Shown here one piece after another: positions 25,039 through 33,952 of a DNA stretch of 64,000 nucleotides. The position numbers were made by a program, and so were the translations under genes. This DNA comes from Leifsonia sp. PS1209 (GTDB lineage Bacteria; Actinomycetota; Actinomycetes; Actinomycetales; Microbacteriaceae): the NCBI RefSeq assembly GCF_012317045.1, contig NZ_CP051154.1, positions 3,658,001 through 3,722,000 on the forward strand, in the 5' to 3' direction. The first letter of the stretch is position 1, and every line of letters starts with the position of its first letter. The notes under the pieces are model-generated. The model worked only from the letters and a program-made list of their open reading frames with translations. It made no database searches and had not been told where the DNA came from.

Positions 25039-25734
25039 ATGACCCATCCCGGAGAGACCAGCTACCTGGCACCCCGCTCGTCCCAGCCATCGGAGATGCA
25101 GCTCGGGCCCGTCGACGACCTCGGCGACGATCTCCTGATCGCCCTGGTGCGCGCGGGCGAGTGCCAGGCGACGGAGGCGTTCGCTGAGCTGTGGAAGCGC
25201 CACCTGCCCGCGGCCCTCGCCGCGGCGAGACGCATCACGCTCTCCTATGAAGCGGCGGACCTCGCATCGGAGGCGTTCGCACGCGTGCTCGTCTCGCTGC
25301 AAGCCGGGCGGGGCCCCGACCTGTCGTTCCGCGCGTACCTCATCGTGACGATGCGCAACGTCGCGGCGGGATGGGCACGGCACGCGGCCAGGCTCACCCT
25401 GCAGGAATACGACGACCTGGACGACCTGCCGCAGACGTCCACCGGCCTCGACCGGCTGGACAGACTCGCCGGATTCGAAGCGTTCCGCTCCCTGCCCGAG
25501 CGGTGGAGGAAGGCGCTCTGGTACAGCGAGGTGGAAGACCTCAGTCCCGCAGAACTCGGCGAGGTGTTCGGCATCTCGTCGTCCGCGGCGGCCATGCTGG
25601 CGTTCCGCGCTCGGCAGGGGCTGCGCAAGGCATGGGAATCGTCGAAGGATGCGGACGGTCACCCGGCGGCGATGCCGCCGGTGCGATCGCCGTCGTCCGC
25701 GCCCATCGGATCGTCCAGCACGCCGAACTCGTGA
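25039..25734 (+). CDS. ECF-type RNA polymerase sigma factor
   Basis: A 231-residue sigma-70 family protein. Region 2 is visible as ECQATEAFAELWKRHLPAALAAAR...AADLASEAFARVLVSL, followed by AYLIVTMRNVAAGWARH. Region 4 is FRSLPERWRKALWYSEVEDLSPAELGEVFGISSSAAAMLAFRARQGLRKAW, a helix-turn-helix for the -35 element. The last about 35 residues are Pro/Ser-rich and overlap the convergent oxidoreductase gene by 76 bp. No anti-sigma gene is adjacent. An internal Met at residue 20 is an alternative start. Its place after the LuxR gene suggests it is part of the same regulatory island. Confidence 0.82.
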   Translation: MTHPGETSYLAPRSSQPSEMQLGPVDDLGDDLLIALVRAGECQATEAFAELWKRHLPAALAAARRITLSYEAADLASEAFARVLVSLQAGRGPDLSFRAYLIVTMRNVAAGWARHAARLTLQEYDDLDDLPQTSTGLDRLDRLAGFEAFRSLPERWRKALWYSEVEDLSPAELGEVFGISSSAAAMLAFRARQGLRKAWESSKDADGHPAAMPPVRSPSSAPIGSSSTPNS

Positions 25735-27143
25735 CGCAGTGCTGAACGGGCGGCGTTCCAGCCGGACAGTCCGTGCACGCCCGGCCCCGGCGGGGTGGAG
25801 GACGAGCACAGATAGACCCCCCGGAGCGGCGTCCGCCACGGGTCGGCGGACAGAACGGGCCGCTTGAGCAGCTGCCGGATGCTCGGAGCACCCGCGTAGA
25901 TGTCGCCGCCCACGTAGTTCGGGTTGTAGCGGGCCGCATCCACGGCCGTCGTGCTGTGGCAGCCGACGACGAGGTCACGGAAGCCGGGGGCGAGGCGCTC
26001 GATGGCGCGAGTGATCGTCTCGCGCTGATCGACGTCCGAGCCGGACGGGACGTGCGTGTACGTCCACAGCGTGTGTGCGCCGTCGGGGGCGCGGGACGGG
26101 TCGAACGTGCTCGGCTGCGACGCCAGGATGAACGGGGCGTCCGCGTGCCTACCGCGCGCGACGGCGCGCTCCGCGGCCTGCACCTCGGCCTGGGTGCCGC
26201 CGAGGTGCACGGTGGCGGCCTTCGCGAGCTCCTGGTCTGTCCACGGCACGGGACCGGAGAGCGCGAAGTCGACCTTGGCGACGCCGGGGCCGTACCGGAA
26301 CGCCCGGACAGCGCGCTCGTACCTCGGCGGGAACGCCCCGCCCGCGAGATCGAGCATCGTGCGAGCACTCACGTCGAGCAGAACGGCACGCGCCGGAGGC
26401 AGTTCGGCGAGCGACGACACCGGATGCTCGAGCACCACCTCGCCGCCGAGCCGCACCAGCTCCGCGGCGAGCGCGTCGGCAATGGCCTGGCTGCCGCCGA
26501 CGGGGATGGGCCAGCCGTGGGCGTGCGCGTACGCGCCGATCACGATGCCGGTGGCTGCGGCCGCCAGAGACGGCAGCGGCTGGATGGAGTGTGCCGCGAG
26601 ACCGGCGATCATGGCCGGAGCGTGCCTGCCGCGGAAGCGCGCCGACCAAGCCGGGGTCCCGTGTTCGAGCACCGCCAGCCCGAGAGGCACCGCGGCCGAC
26701 AGCGGGGTCGGGATGTGTAAGAGGTGCCCGGCGGAGATGCCTGCAATGTCCGCCGCGTGCCGCACCAGCGGCTCCATCAGCCCACGCCAGGCCCGCCCGT
26801 CCACGCCGAGGGCGTCGACCGTGCGGTCCAGGTCGCGGTAGGCGATCCCGGAGGTGCCATCGGCCAGTGGATGCGCGTACGACACCTCGGGAATCACGAA
26901 CCCCACCCGCTCCGCCAGCCCGAACGCCCGGAAGAACGGGGAGGCGAACGCCATCGGGTGCACGGCGGAGCAGACGTCGTGGTGGAAGCCGGGGAGGGTC
27001 AGCTCGCTGGTGCGGGTGCCTCCGCCCACGGTGGCCGCTCGCTCGTAGACGCGGACGCGCATCCCGGCCCTGGCCATCGTGACGGCAGCGGCCAGTCCAT
27101 TGGGGCCGCTGCCGACGACGATGGCGTCGAGACTGTCCGTCAC
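25659..27143 (-). CDS. FAD-dependent phytoene-dehydrogenase-like oxidoreductase
   Basis: A 494-residue flavoprotein. The N-terminal dinucleotide fold is AIVVGSGPNGLAAAVTMARAGMRVRVYERAATVGGGTRT, with the GG-RT FAD contact typical of the phytoene desaturase/amine oxidase group. The C-terminal GVYLCSSSTPPGPGVHGLSGWNAARSAL is the second FAD-binding signature. Substrates of this CrtI-like subgroup (COG1233) are often isoprenoid or retinol-like but cannot be read here. GTG 27143 overlaps the stop of the HTTM gene, so the enzyme is co-translated with two membrane proteins. Confidence 0.85.
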   Translation of the reverse strand: MTDSLDAIVVGSGPNGLAAAVTMARAGMRVRVYERAATVGGGTRTSELTLPGFHHDVCSAVHPMAFASPFFRAFGLAERVGFVIPEVSYAHPLADGTSGIAYRDLDRTVDALGVDGRAWRGLMEPLVRHAADIAGISAGHLLHIPTPLSAAVPLGLAVLEHGTPAWSARFRGRHAPAMIAGLAAHSIQPLPSLAAAATGIVIGAYAHAHGWPIPVGGSQAIADALAAELVRLGGEVVLEHPVSSLAELPPARAVLLDVSARTMLDLAGGAFPPRYERAVRAFRYGPGVAKVDFALSGPVPWTDQELAKAATVHLGGTQAEVQAAERAVARGRHADAPFILASQPSTFDPSRAPDGAHTLWTYTHVPSGSDVDQRETITRAIERLAPGFRDLVVGCHSTTAVDAARYNPNYVGGDIYAGAPSIRQLLKRPVLSADPWRTPLRGVYLCSSSTPPGPGVHGLSGWNAARSALRHEFGVLDDPMGADDGDRTGGIAAG

Positions 27144-28354
27144 GGAGCGGAGGCGGTGGACGCGAGCACGGGGACGTCTTCCTCGGCGGGGTCGGTGTCG
27201 TGGTCGGCGTCCCGGGCGGGGGCGGCGTCAGCGTCGGCCGCGGCGTCGGCGGGTGCCTCCATCGACGCACCGGCTGTGCGCGTCCTCCGCCACGCCTTGG
27301 CCAGACCGCCGCTGAGCTGCAGGTACGTCACGTCGCGGATGAAGATCGCGTCGATCGCGATCATCGCCAGCGAGAACCACGGCAACCCCATCAGCACGGC
27401 GATGCCGATGTGGAAGCCGAGCATCACAACCAGCGCGAAGATGCGGGTGCCGCGGCGCATCAGCAGCAGCGGGAAGCTGACCTGCACCATCAGCGTCAGC
27501 AGGGTGGCGAAGGCGACGCCGGGCCCCCACGTGGTGACGAAGGCGCTCAGCTCCGGCCACGGACCGAACTGGGTCACGTGGATGGGGTCGTAGATGGCCG
27601 TGCCGCCCGACCACGGCGCACCCCCTGCTTTGTAGAGGCCGCCGGAGACATAGATGAACGAGACCTGCGCCGCCAGCGCGATGATGGCGAAGTTGTGCAG
27701 GATGTTCGTGTAGTGCTCGGGAACGACCCGCTGGTACCGCCACCAGCGCACGAGGAACACCGCGTTCGTGCCCCTCTCCTGCGCCCGCTCCTCCGCCTTC
27801 CTGCGGCGACGCGCATCCATCGACCACCGGTCGCCCGCTGCCGTGAAGAACATGACCATCAGTGCGATGCGCGTGAGGTTGTCGCTCTGGTCGTTGACGT
27901 TCGAGTTCGACTCGACCAGCGCGACCCAGAAGAAGAAAAGGAGGAACTGCGAGAGCCTGGTGCGGTAGCCGATGGCGAAGCTCACCGCGAGCAGGATCGC
28001 GATCAGATACAGCACAGTAAAGAGGAACGGATTCTGCGCCTGATCCAGGAACATCCGGAACGGCCACAGCTTCACGAAGTCGTTGGCGGGATAGGCGAAC
28101 TGTCCGCTCCACGCCATGCCGGCGCCCCAGGTGTAGAACCGCGTGGAGAAGTTCGTGAGCATCAGCCCGAGCATCATCGTGCCGAGCAGGATGCGCGTGA
28201 CCGCGAGGCCGTACGAGGCGCGCTTGCCGTCGAGGATCCAGGACTCGCCTTGCAGATACAGGGACCTCACGAGGGCGAGCGCCCCGCGCATCCCGCGCTG
28301 GAGGAGGTCGGCGACCAGGGCGCCGAGCCTGCGGAAGAAGCCGGAGACGGTCAT
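27140..28354 (-). CDS. HTTM domain membrane protein (gamma-carboxylase-related)
   Basis: A 404-residue protein from ATG 28354. It has about eight membrane segments in the HTTM arrangement: YGLAVTRILLGTMMLGLML, LFTVLYLIAILLAVSFAIGY, FLLFFFWVALV, NILHNFAIIALAAQVSFIYV and later GVAFATLLTLMVQVSFPLLL and LVVMLGFHIGIAVLMGL. HTTM is the horizontally transferred membrane domain shared with vitamin K-dependent gamma-carboxylases, but the catalytic Lys region of the carboxylase cannot be confirmed. The C-terminus is an Ala/Asp-rich tail. It overlaps its neighbours by 4 nt on both sides. Confidence 0.82.
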   Translation of the reverse strand: MTVSGFFRRLGALVADLLQRGMRGALALVRSLYLQGESWILDGKRASYGLAVTRILLGTMMLGLMLTNFSTRFYTWGAGMAWSGQFAYPANDFVKLWPFRMFLDQAQNPFLFTVLYLIAILLAVSFAIGYRTRLSQFLLFFFWVALVESNSNVNDQSDNLTRIALMVMFFTAAGDRWSMDARRRRKAEERAQERGTNAVFLVRWWRYQRVVPEHYTNILHNFAIIALAAQVSFIYVSGGLYKAGGAPWSGGTAIYDPIHVTQFGPWPELSAFVTTWGPGVAFATLLTLMVQVSFPLLLMRRGTRIFALVVMLGFHIGIAVLMGLPWFSLAMIAIDAIFIRDVTYLQLSGGLAKAWRRTRTAGASMEAPADAAADADAAPARDADHDTDPAEEDVPVLASTASAP

Positions 28355-29178
28355 TTCTTGCTCACCTTCGCGTGGAGGGGAGCGAAGATCTCGGCGAACT
28401 GCTCCTCCGACTGTCCTGGCATGACGATGAGACCGCGCCAGCCGGTGGTCGCGAACTGCAGCGGGGGCAGCTTCGCGTTCGGGTTGTTCCGCTCGGCGAA
28501 CGGGATGATGTTCTGGCGGCTGGTCATGTACTGCACCCGCACGACCGTTTTGCCCCAGACGGCCCTGGCGGCCTGGACCGCATATGCGTCGGTGTACCGC
28601 TCCTGCACGATGTACGACGCGACGACCATCGGGTTCTTCTGGCCGTTCGCCTCGTTCATCGCGGCCTGCATCCTGCCGAGCCAGTCGTCGCCCTTGAAGT
28701 AATTGAGCTCGGCGATCTTCTGCTGCTCGGGGGTCAGCGCATCCCACGCCCCCTTGAGCGCGGACGCCTGCTTGACGGCGAGGTTGGATGCGCGGGGCGG
28801 GAACAGGTTGTGCACCAGCATCTTCTGCTCGGCGTCGACGGTGGAGATCCACTCCGTGGCGATCTCGGCGCCGTCTTTGTCCGCCAGGATGGCACGGACC
28901 TTGAGGTCGTAGTCGCCGTTGATCGGCTCCGGCGCGAACACGCTCCAGCTCTGACCGAGCCACGGGATCATGTACTGGGTCAGCAGATTGCCTGGCACGA
29001 CCTGGCGGAGCGGGGTGGGCGGGCCGATCCAGAGGAAGCTCGCGAAGATGTGCCACACGGTGACCAAGGCGACGATGGCGAGCGCGATCCGGGCTCCGCG
29101 GCTTCTGCGTTTGCCGCGCTCCGGCGGCGGGGCGTCGATCCCGCCCTCCATGTCTCGTTCGGGTGATAGCACGCTCAT
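28351..29178 (-). CDS. DUF5819 family membrane-anchored protein
   Basis: A 275-residue protein with a basic N-terminus, one membrane segment (IALAIVALVTVWHIFASFLW) and an extracellular part beginning GPPTPLRQVVPGNLLTQYMIPWLGQSWSVFAPEPINGDYDLKVRA, the DUF5819 signature. It ends KVSKK and its stop overlaps the start of the HTTM gene. In actinobacteria DUF5819 and HTTM genes are often adjacent, which suggests one complex. The catalytic role is unknown. An internal Met at residue 10 is an alternative start. Confidence 0.82.
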   Translation of the reverse strand: MSVLSPERDMEGGIDAPPPERGKRRSRGARIALAIVALVTVWHIFASFLWIGPPTPLRQVVPGNLLTQYMIPWLGQSWSVFAPEPINGDYDLKVRAILADKDGAEIATEWISTVDAEQKMLVHNLFPPRASNLAVKQASALKGAWDALTPEQQKIAELNYFKGDDWLGRMQAAMNEANGQKNPMVVASYIVQERYTDAYAVQAARAVWGKTVVRVQYMTSRQNIIPFAERNNPNAKLPPLQFATTGWRGLIVMPGQSEEQFAEIFAPLHAKVSKK

Positions 29179-29352
29179 AGCTCTGTCTTCTCCGGGTGGT
29201 GTGCGAAATGTTCACGCTGTTAGAGCCGAGACAGCGGTCGCAATAACGTTGCATTCCTTTTCGGGCGGCAACGAACGGAACGCACGGTTTCGTTACGCCG
29301 CGTTTCAGCGGGCGCTGCGGGGAGAAGTGCCGAGCGATAGCGTCGAACCACC

Positions 29353-30204
29353 ATGCCCGCCACCCCGTCCGCATACCCCGTCGAATTCGTCGACGTGGGG
29401 CGCACGTTCGTCGCGCCTCGGGCCAAGGGCGAGCGGGGCACCACCCAGCGGGTCGTGCTGCGCGACGTGTCGCTGACCGTCGCGGCCGGCGAGGTCGTCG
29501 CCATCCTCGGCGCGAGCGGATGCGGCAAGTCGACGCTGCTGCGCATCGCGGGTGGCCTCGACAGCCCGAGCGCTGGGGCAGCGCTCATCGACGGGACGGC
29601 GGTGGCCGGAATCGACGGACGCTGCGCCGTCGGATTCCAGGAGCCCCGACTGCTCCCCTGGCGCTCGATCACCGACAACGTCGCCCTCGGACTCCCCCGC
29701 GGCATCGACAGGACGGCAGGGCGCGAACGCGTCGCCCAGCTCCTCGACCTGGTGGGCCTGTCCGCCTCGGCCGGGCTGCGGCCCCGTGAGGTGTCCGGTG
29801 GGATGGCGCAGCGCGCATCCCTCGCACGGGCGCTCGCCCGCAACCCCGGCGTCCTGCTGCTCGACGAGCCCTTTGGGGCCCTGGATGCGCTCACCCGCCT
29901 CAAGATGCAGGACCTGCTCCTCGACGTGCACGGAGCAGCCCCCACCACGATCCTCCTCGTCACCCACGACGTCGACGAGGCCCTCCAACTCGCCGACCGC
30001 ATCATCCTGCTGGGCGCCGAGGAAGGACGACAGGGCGCGACCATCCGCCGCGTCGTCACCGTGCCGGGCAGCCGCCCGCGCGACCGGGGTTCAGCGGAAC
30101 TCGCCGAGCTCCGCGCCGAACTGCTCGACGGACTCGGCATCGACCGTCACGGTCACGCGCGCGGGATCCCGGCGACCAGCACGATCCCGGCCTTCCCGTA
30201 CTGA
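29353..30204 (+). CDS. ABC importer ATPase, SsuB/TauB type
   Basis: A 283-residue ATPase with Walker A GASGCGKST, Q-loop VGFQEPRLLPWRS, signature VSGGMAQRASLARAL, Walker B LLLDEPFGALD and H-loop LLVTHDVDEAL. QEPRLLPW and DEPFGALD are the hallmarks of the nitrate/sulfonate/taurine subfamily. The C-terminal about 60 residues form an extra domain. It is the first gene of a transporter with a binding protein and permease, with the unusual order ATPase, binding protein, permease. Confidence 0.88.
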   Translation: MPATPSAYPVEFVDVGRTFVAPRAKGERGTTQRVVLRDVSLTVAAGEVVAILGASGCGKSTLLRIAGGLDSPSAGAALIDGTAVAGIDGRCAVGFQEPRLLPWRSITDNVALGLPRGIDRTAGRERVAQLLDLVGLSASAGLRPREVSGGMAQRASLARALARNPGVLLLDEPFGALDALTRLKMQDLLLDVHGAAPTTILLVTHDVDEALQLADRIILLGAEEGRQGATIRRVVTVPGSRPRDRGSAELAELRAELLDGLGIDRHGHARGIPATSTIPAFPY

Positions 30205-30210
30205 TCGGGG

Positions 30211-30232
30211 ATCCGGGACCCGGGACCCGGAT
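30211..30232. repeat. 22-bp GC-rich palindrome after the ABC ATPase gene
   Basis: ATCCGGG (30211-30217) and CCCGGAT (30226-30232) flank ACCCGGGA, starting 6 nt after the stop codon of the ATPase. It may form an intra-operon hairpin that adjusts expression of the binding protein; no T-tract follows. Confidence 0.4.
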
Positions 30233-30273
30233 GCACTGGTGCGGGCCGCCGGTGCTTCTCCCACCGCACCGCA

Positions 30274-30300
30274 TCATCCACAGCCCCGAGTCATCCACAG
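30274..30300. repeat. Two direct repeats TCATCCACAG at 17-bp spacing
   Basis: TCATCCACAG occurs at 30274-30283 and 30291-30300. Each differs by one base from the DnaA-box core TTATCCACA. They lie in the 189-bp gap before the binding-protein gene and could be weak DnaA sites or an operator pair. Confidence 0.3.
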
Positions 30301-30393
30301 TTTTGGCAGGCGGCCCCCGCAGGCCGCGCAGGTCCGGGATGCTCGACCCACGCACTTCCACAGCACAGCACGACTGACAACCTGAGAGGCATC

Positions 30394-31431
30394 ATGCGCC
30401 GCACATCCACCATCGTCACCGCCGTCGCCGCCATCGCGGCCGCCGCCAGCCTGATGCTCACCGGCTGCGTCGCCGGAGAGGGGCAGGCAGCGGCAGACCC
30501 CGCGAAGTCGGCCGGCACCACGGGCGGAACGCTCAACATCGACTTCGCGACGTACAACCCGCTCAGCCTCGTCATCAAGAAGGAGGGCTGGCTCGAGAAG
30601 GCGCTGAAGAAGCAGGACATCACCGTCAACTGGGTGCAGTCGGCCGGGTCGAACAAGGCCAACGAGGCGCTCCGCTCGAACGCGATCGACGTGGGATCGA
30701 CCGCCGGCTCCGCCGCGCTGCTGGCCCGCTCCAACGGTTCGGCGATCAAGACGATCGACATCTTCTCGCAGCCGGAGTGGTCGGCCATCGTGGTCGGGCA
30801 GAACTCGACGATCACGTCGGTCAAAGACCTGAAGGGCAAACAGGTCGCCGCCACCAAGGGCACGGACCCCTACTTCTTCCTGCTCCAGTCGCTCGAGGCG
30901 AACGGCCTGTCCGCCAGCGACGTCACCATCCAGAACCTGCAGCACGCCGACGGCTGGGCTGCGCTGCAGAACGGCTCGGTCGACGCCTGGGCCGGTCTCG
31001 ACCCGATCATGGCCAACGCGGAGAAGTCCGGCGCGAAGCTGATCTACCGCAACGTCGGGTTCAACACCTACGGCTTCCTCAACGCCACCGAGTCGTTCCT
31101 CAAGAACAAGCCGGATGTGGCGCAGACCGTCGTCAACACGTATGAGTACGCCCGCGCCTGGGCACTCAAGCACCCGGACGAGACGGCGAGCATCCTGTCC
31201 GATGTCGCGTCGATCGACCCCGCTGTCGCCACCACCGTCATCACGGAGCGCACCAACCTCGACGTGTCGAACATCCCCGGCGACGCACAGCTCAAGGTCC
31301 TGAAGAAGGTCGGCCCGATCTTCGTGACGACCGGTGACGTGCGCAGCCAGTCCGACATCGACAAGGCGCTCGACACGCTGCTCGACCCGACCTTCGCCAA
31401 GAAGGCCGACCCGAGCGCCATCGGAGGCTAG
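30394..31431 (+). CDS. Substrate-binding lipoprotein of an SsuA/TauA-type importer
   Basis: A 345-residue protein. The signal peptide ends in the lipobox LMLTGC, so Cys is lipidated and the protein sits on the outer face of the membrane. The mature part is a type II periplasmic-binding fold: TLNIDFATYNPLSLVIKKEGWLEKALKK, SNKANEALRSNAIDVGSTAGSAAL, VKDLKGKQVAATKGTDPYFFLLQSLEANGL and NGSVDAWAGLDPIMANA, matching NMT1/SsuA-like proteins. The substrate is likely a sulfonate or related small organic compound. GAGAGG precedes the ATG. Confidence 0.88.
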   Translation: MRRTSTIVTAVAAIAAAASLMLTGCVAGEGQAAADPAKSAGTTGGTLNIDFATYNPLSLVIKKEGWLEKALKKQDITVNWVQSAGSNKANEALRSNAIDVGSTAGSAALLARSNGSAIKTIDIFSQPEWSAIVVGQNSTITSVKDLKGKQVAATKGTDPYFFLLQSLEANGLSASDVTIQNLQHADGWAALQNGSVDAWAGLDPIMANAEKSGAKLIYRNVGFNTYGFLNATESFLKNKPDVAQTVVNTYEYARAWALKHPDETASILSDVASIDPAVATTVITERTNLDVSNIPGDAQLKVLKKVGPIFVTTGDVRSQSDIDKALDTLLDPTFAKKADPSAIGG

Positions 31432-31438
31432 TGAGCGC

Positions 31439-32356
31439 ATGAGCTACCAGAACGCACCGGAGGGCGACGGGGCGCTCGTCGCGACGTCGATGTACGGCAC
31501 CTCGGTGGCGCGCGACGGCGAGTCACGCGAGCAGGAGCCGGAGCGCCGGGTGCCCGGTGGGCGCGGCGGCGTGCAGGCGCGGGATGCGCGCATCCCGTTC
31601 CTGTCGCGGCGCTCGACCAGGATCGTGGGCGGCTTCGTCCTCCCGCTGATCCTGCTCGTTGCGTGGCAGCTCGCCTCGACCTCCGGTGCGTTCACCTCCG
31701 CGCAGCTCCCGTCGCCCGCGATGGTGTGGGACGCGGCGGTCGACCTGGCGCAGCGCGGACTGCTCGGGCTCTACATTGCGATCTCCACCCAGCGCGTGCT
31801 GATCGGCTTCGCCTGCGGTGCGCTGCTCGGACTGGTGCTCGGCGCCCTGGTCGGCCTGTCCCGGCTGTGGGACATCTTCTTCAGCGGAACGCTCAGCGCC
31901 ATCCGGGCCGTGCCGTCGCTGGCCTGGGTGCCGCTGCTGATCCTCTGGTTCAAGATCGGCGAGGAGTCCAAGGTCATCCTGATCGCCATCGGGGCGTTCT
32001 TCCCCGTCTACACGACGGTCGCCGCGGCGCTCAAGCACGTCGACCGGCATCTGGTCGAGGCGGGCAGGGCGTTCGGGCTGGGCGGGGTGCGGCTGTTCAC
32101 CACGGTGCAGCTGCCGTTCGTGCTGCCGACGGTCATCTCCGGGCTGCGTCTCGCGCTCGCGCAGTCGTGGCTGTTCCTGGTGGCTGCTGAGCTCATCGCG
32201 TCGTCGATGGGTCTCGGCTTCATGTTGAACGACTCCGCGAGCAACGGACGCACCGACCGGCTGTTCCTGGCGATCATCCTGCTCGCCATCCTGGGCAAGC
32301 TCAGCGACTCCCTAGTGGGCCTGTTCGAACGCTGGTCGGCGAAGCGCTGGGGCTGA
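31439..32356 (+). CDS. ABC importer permease, SsuC/TauC type
   Basis: A 305-residue protein from ATG 31439. After about 60 cytoplasmic residues come six membrane segments (IVGGFVLPLILLVAWQLAS onward), with the EAA loop HLVEAGRAFGLGGVRLFTTVQLPFVLP and ALAQSWLFLVAAELIASSMGLGFMLNDS, both diagnostic of the SsuC/TauC/NrtB family. The N-terminal extension is longer than usual and polar. The start lies 7 nt after the binding-protein stop. It completes the importer and is convergent with the APC permease gene. Confidence 0.88.
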   Translation: MSYQNAPEGDGALVATSMYGTSVARDGESREQEPERRVPGGRGGVQARDARIPFLSRRSTRIVGGFVLPLILLVAWQLASTSGAFTSAQLPSPAMVWDAAVDLAQRGLLGLYIAISTQRVLIGFACGALLGLVLGALVGLSRLWDIFFSGTLSAIRAVPSLAWVPLLILWFKIGEESKVILIAIGAFFPVYTTVAAALKHVDRHLVEAGRAFGLGGVRLFTTVQLPFVLPTVISGLRLALAQSWLFLVAAELIASSMGLGFMLNDSASNGRTDRLFLAIILLAILGKLSDSLVGLFERWSAKRWG

Positions 32357-32407
32357 CGCGCGCTGCGGTCGAACGGTCAGGACCGGGGCGGCGCGTGGCG
32401 GGACCGC

Positions 32408-33811
32408 TCAGCGGGAGCGGCGCTCCGCGGCGGCGGTGAAGGCGCGGGCGATGGCCCACAGGATCACGCCGATCGCCAGGAGGGCCAGCGCGATGCCGTA
32501 CTGGCCGACCGGACGGCCGGAGGTCCAGGGGAAGACCAGGTACAGGCAGGTGATCGCGCCGATGATCGGCAGGACGCGCGCCGTGCGGAAATGCTTGTGG
32601 TCGACCGGCTGGCGGCGCAGCACGAGCACCGCGATGTTGACGACCGCGAACACCGCGAGCAGCAGGAGTGAGGTCGTCCCGCCGAGGAGGGCGACGATCG
32701 AGCCCTTCGGGTCGAGCGACACGTAGACGATCAGGCCGAGGGCGAGCGCGCTGGTGAACAGGATCGCTGCCCACGGCGTGCGGCGCTTCTTCTGCACTTT
32801 GGACAGGAAGCCCGGGAGCACCTTCTGCTTGCTCATGCCGTAGAGCAGGCGGCTCGCCATCATCATGTTGATCAGCGCCGTGTTCGCCACCGCGAACATC
32901 GAGATGAACGGCAGCAGGTCGGCGATCGGGAAGTCCGGTGCCGCGGCGTTGACCGCGGTGACCAGCGGGGTCTCGCTACCGGCCAGCTCTCCGATCGGCA
33001 CCAGCGCGACCACGCAGATCGAGACGAGCACATAGATGACCGCCGCGATCCCGAGGCCCGTCAGCATCATCTTGGGGAAGATCCTGCTCGGTTCCTTGGT
33101 CTCCTCCGCCATGTTGACCGAGTCCTCGAAGCCGACCATCGCGAAGAACGCCAGAGACGTCGCCGTGCTCACCGCGAGCAGGATGCCCTTATCCTCCGGC
33201 GTCTCGAACGCCACCACCCGGGAGAGGTCCGCGTTACCGCCGCCGATCGCCCACAGGCCGATCATGATGACCAGCAGCAGACCGGACAGCTCCACCAGGG
33301 TCAGCACCACGTTCAGCCAGACGCTCTCCGTCACGCCGCGCAGATTCACGAGCATGATCAGCACGATGAACGCGAGCGCGACCATCATCGTGAAGAGGTT
33401 GTCCGACGGCAGCCCGAATCCGACGGACAGGTTCACCGCGAACGCCCGGGATGCCGTGGCCGCCGACGTGATGCCGGACGTCATCACGATGAAGCAGACG
33501 ATGAACGTGAAGAAGTGGATGCCGAACGCCTTGTGCGTGTACAGAGCTGCGCCAGCGGCCTGTGGGTACTTGGTCACGAGCTCCAGATAGGAGAACGCGG
33601 TGACCGTCGCCACCGCGAACGCGAGCAGGAACGGCAGCCAGGCCGCGCCTCCCACCTCGGCGGCCACCTGGCCGGTGAGCGCGTAGACGCCCGTGCCGAG
33701 GATGTCCCCGACGATGAAGAGCAGCAGCAGGCCGGGGCCCAGTGCGCGCTTCAGTTCAGGCTGCTCGCTGTCTGCGGTCTTGATGACCTGGGTCCAGGAA
33801 GGATTGCTCAC
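32408..33811 (-). CDS. APC superfamily amino acid permease
   Basis: A 467-residue transporter with twelve hydrophobic segments. The first contains GPGLLLLFIVGDILGTGVYALTGQVA, the APC signature with the unwound TM1 GxG. A conserved TM6 region reads FFAMVGFEDSVNMAEETKEPSRIFPKMM, typical of cationic or neutral amino-acid transporters of the CAT type. The exact substrate is unknown. A promoter lies 30-60 bp upstream on the same strand. No metabolic genes adjoin it. Confidence 0.88.
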   Translation of the reverse strand: MSNPSWTQVIKTADSEQPELKRALGPGLLLLFIVGDILGTGVYALTGQVAAEVGGAAWLPFLLAFAVATVTAFSYLELVTKYPQAAGAALYTHKAFGIHFFTFIVCFIVMTSGITSAATASRAFAVNLSVGFGLPSDNLFTMMVALAFIVLIMLVNLRGVTESVWLNVVLTLVELSGLLLVIMIGLWAIGGGNADLSRVVAFETPEDKGILLAVSTATSLAFFAMVGFEDSVNMAEETKEPSRIFPKMMLTGLGIAAVIYVLVSICVVALVPIGELAGSETPLVTAVNAAAPDFPIADLLPFISMFAVANTALINMMMASRLLYGMSKQKVLPGFLSKVQKKRRTPWAAILFTSALALGLIVYVSLDPKGSIVALLGGTTSLLLLAVFAVVNIAVLVLRRQPVDHKHFRTARVLPIIGAITCLYLVFPWTSGRPVGQYGIALALLAIGVILWAIARAFTAAAERRSR

Positions 33812-33843
33812 GATGGCTCCGTTGTCGGTCGACGGTGGGAGCT

Positions 33844-33872
33844 ACTTTATGTGAAAGTTCTCAGGAATGTCA
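33844..33872 (-). promoter_or_regulatory. Promoter of the APC permease gene
   Basis: On the minus strand TGACAT (33872-33867), a 17-nt spacer and TAAAGT (33849-33844) form a good promoter, about 33 nt before the permease start codon. It is one of the few AT-rich patches in this region. Confidence 0.55.
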
Positions 33873-33952
33873 CCCGAAGGGGGCGCGACATGCCGGTATA
33901 CCCTCGCGGCGGCCGGTCGACGCGGAAGCCGAGCAGCCTTCGCGGGGCGTAG

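Noticed and set aside
28355..29374. Upstream extension of the HTTM reading frame
   Set aside because: It overlaps the DUF5819 gene in another frame and is Arg-rich without similarity; the ATG at 28354 in an ATGA overlap is the natural start.
30274..30300. Replication origin
   Set aside because: Only two imperfect DnaA-like boxes; no AT-rich unwinding region and no dnaA, dnaN or gyr genes nearby.
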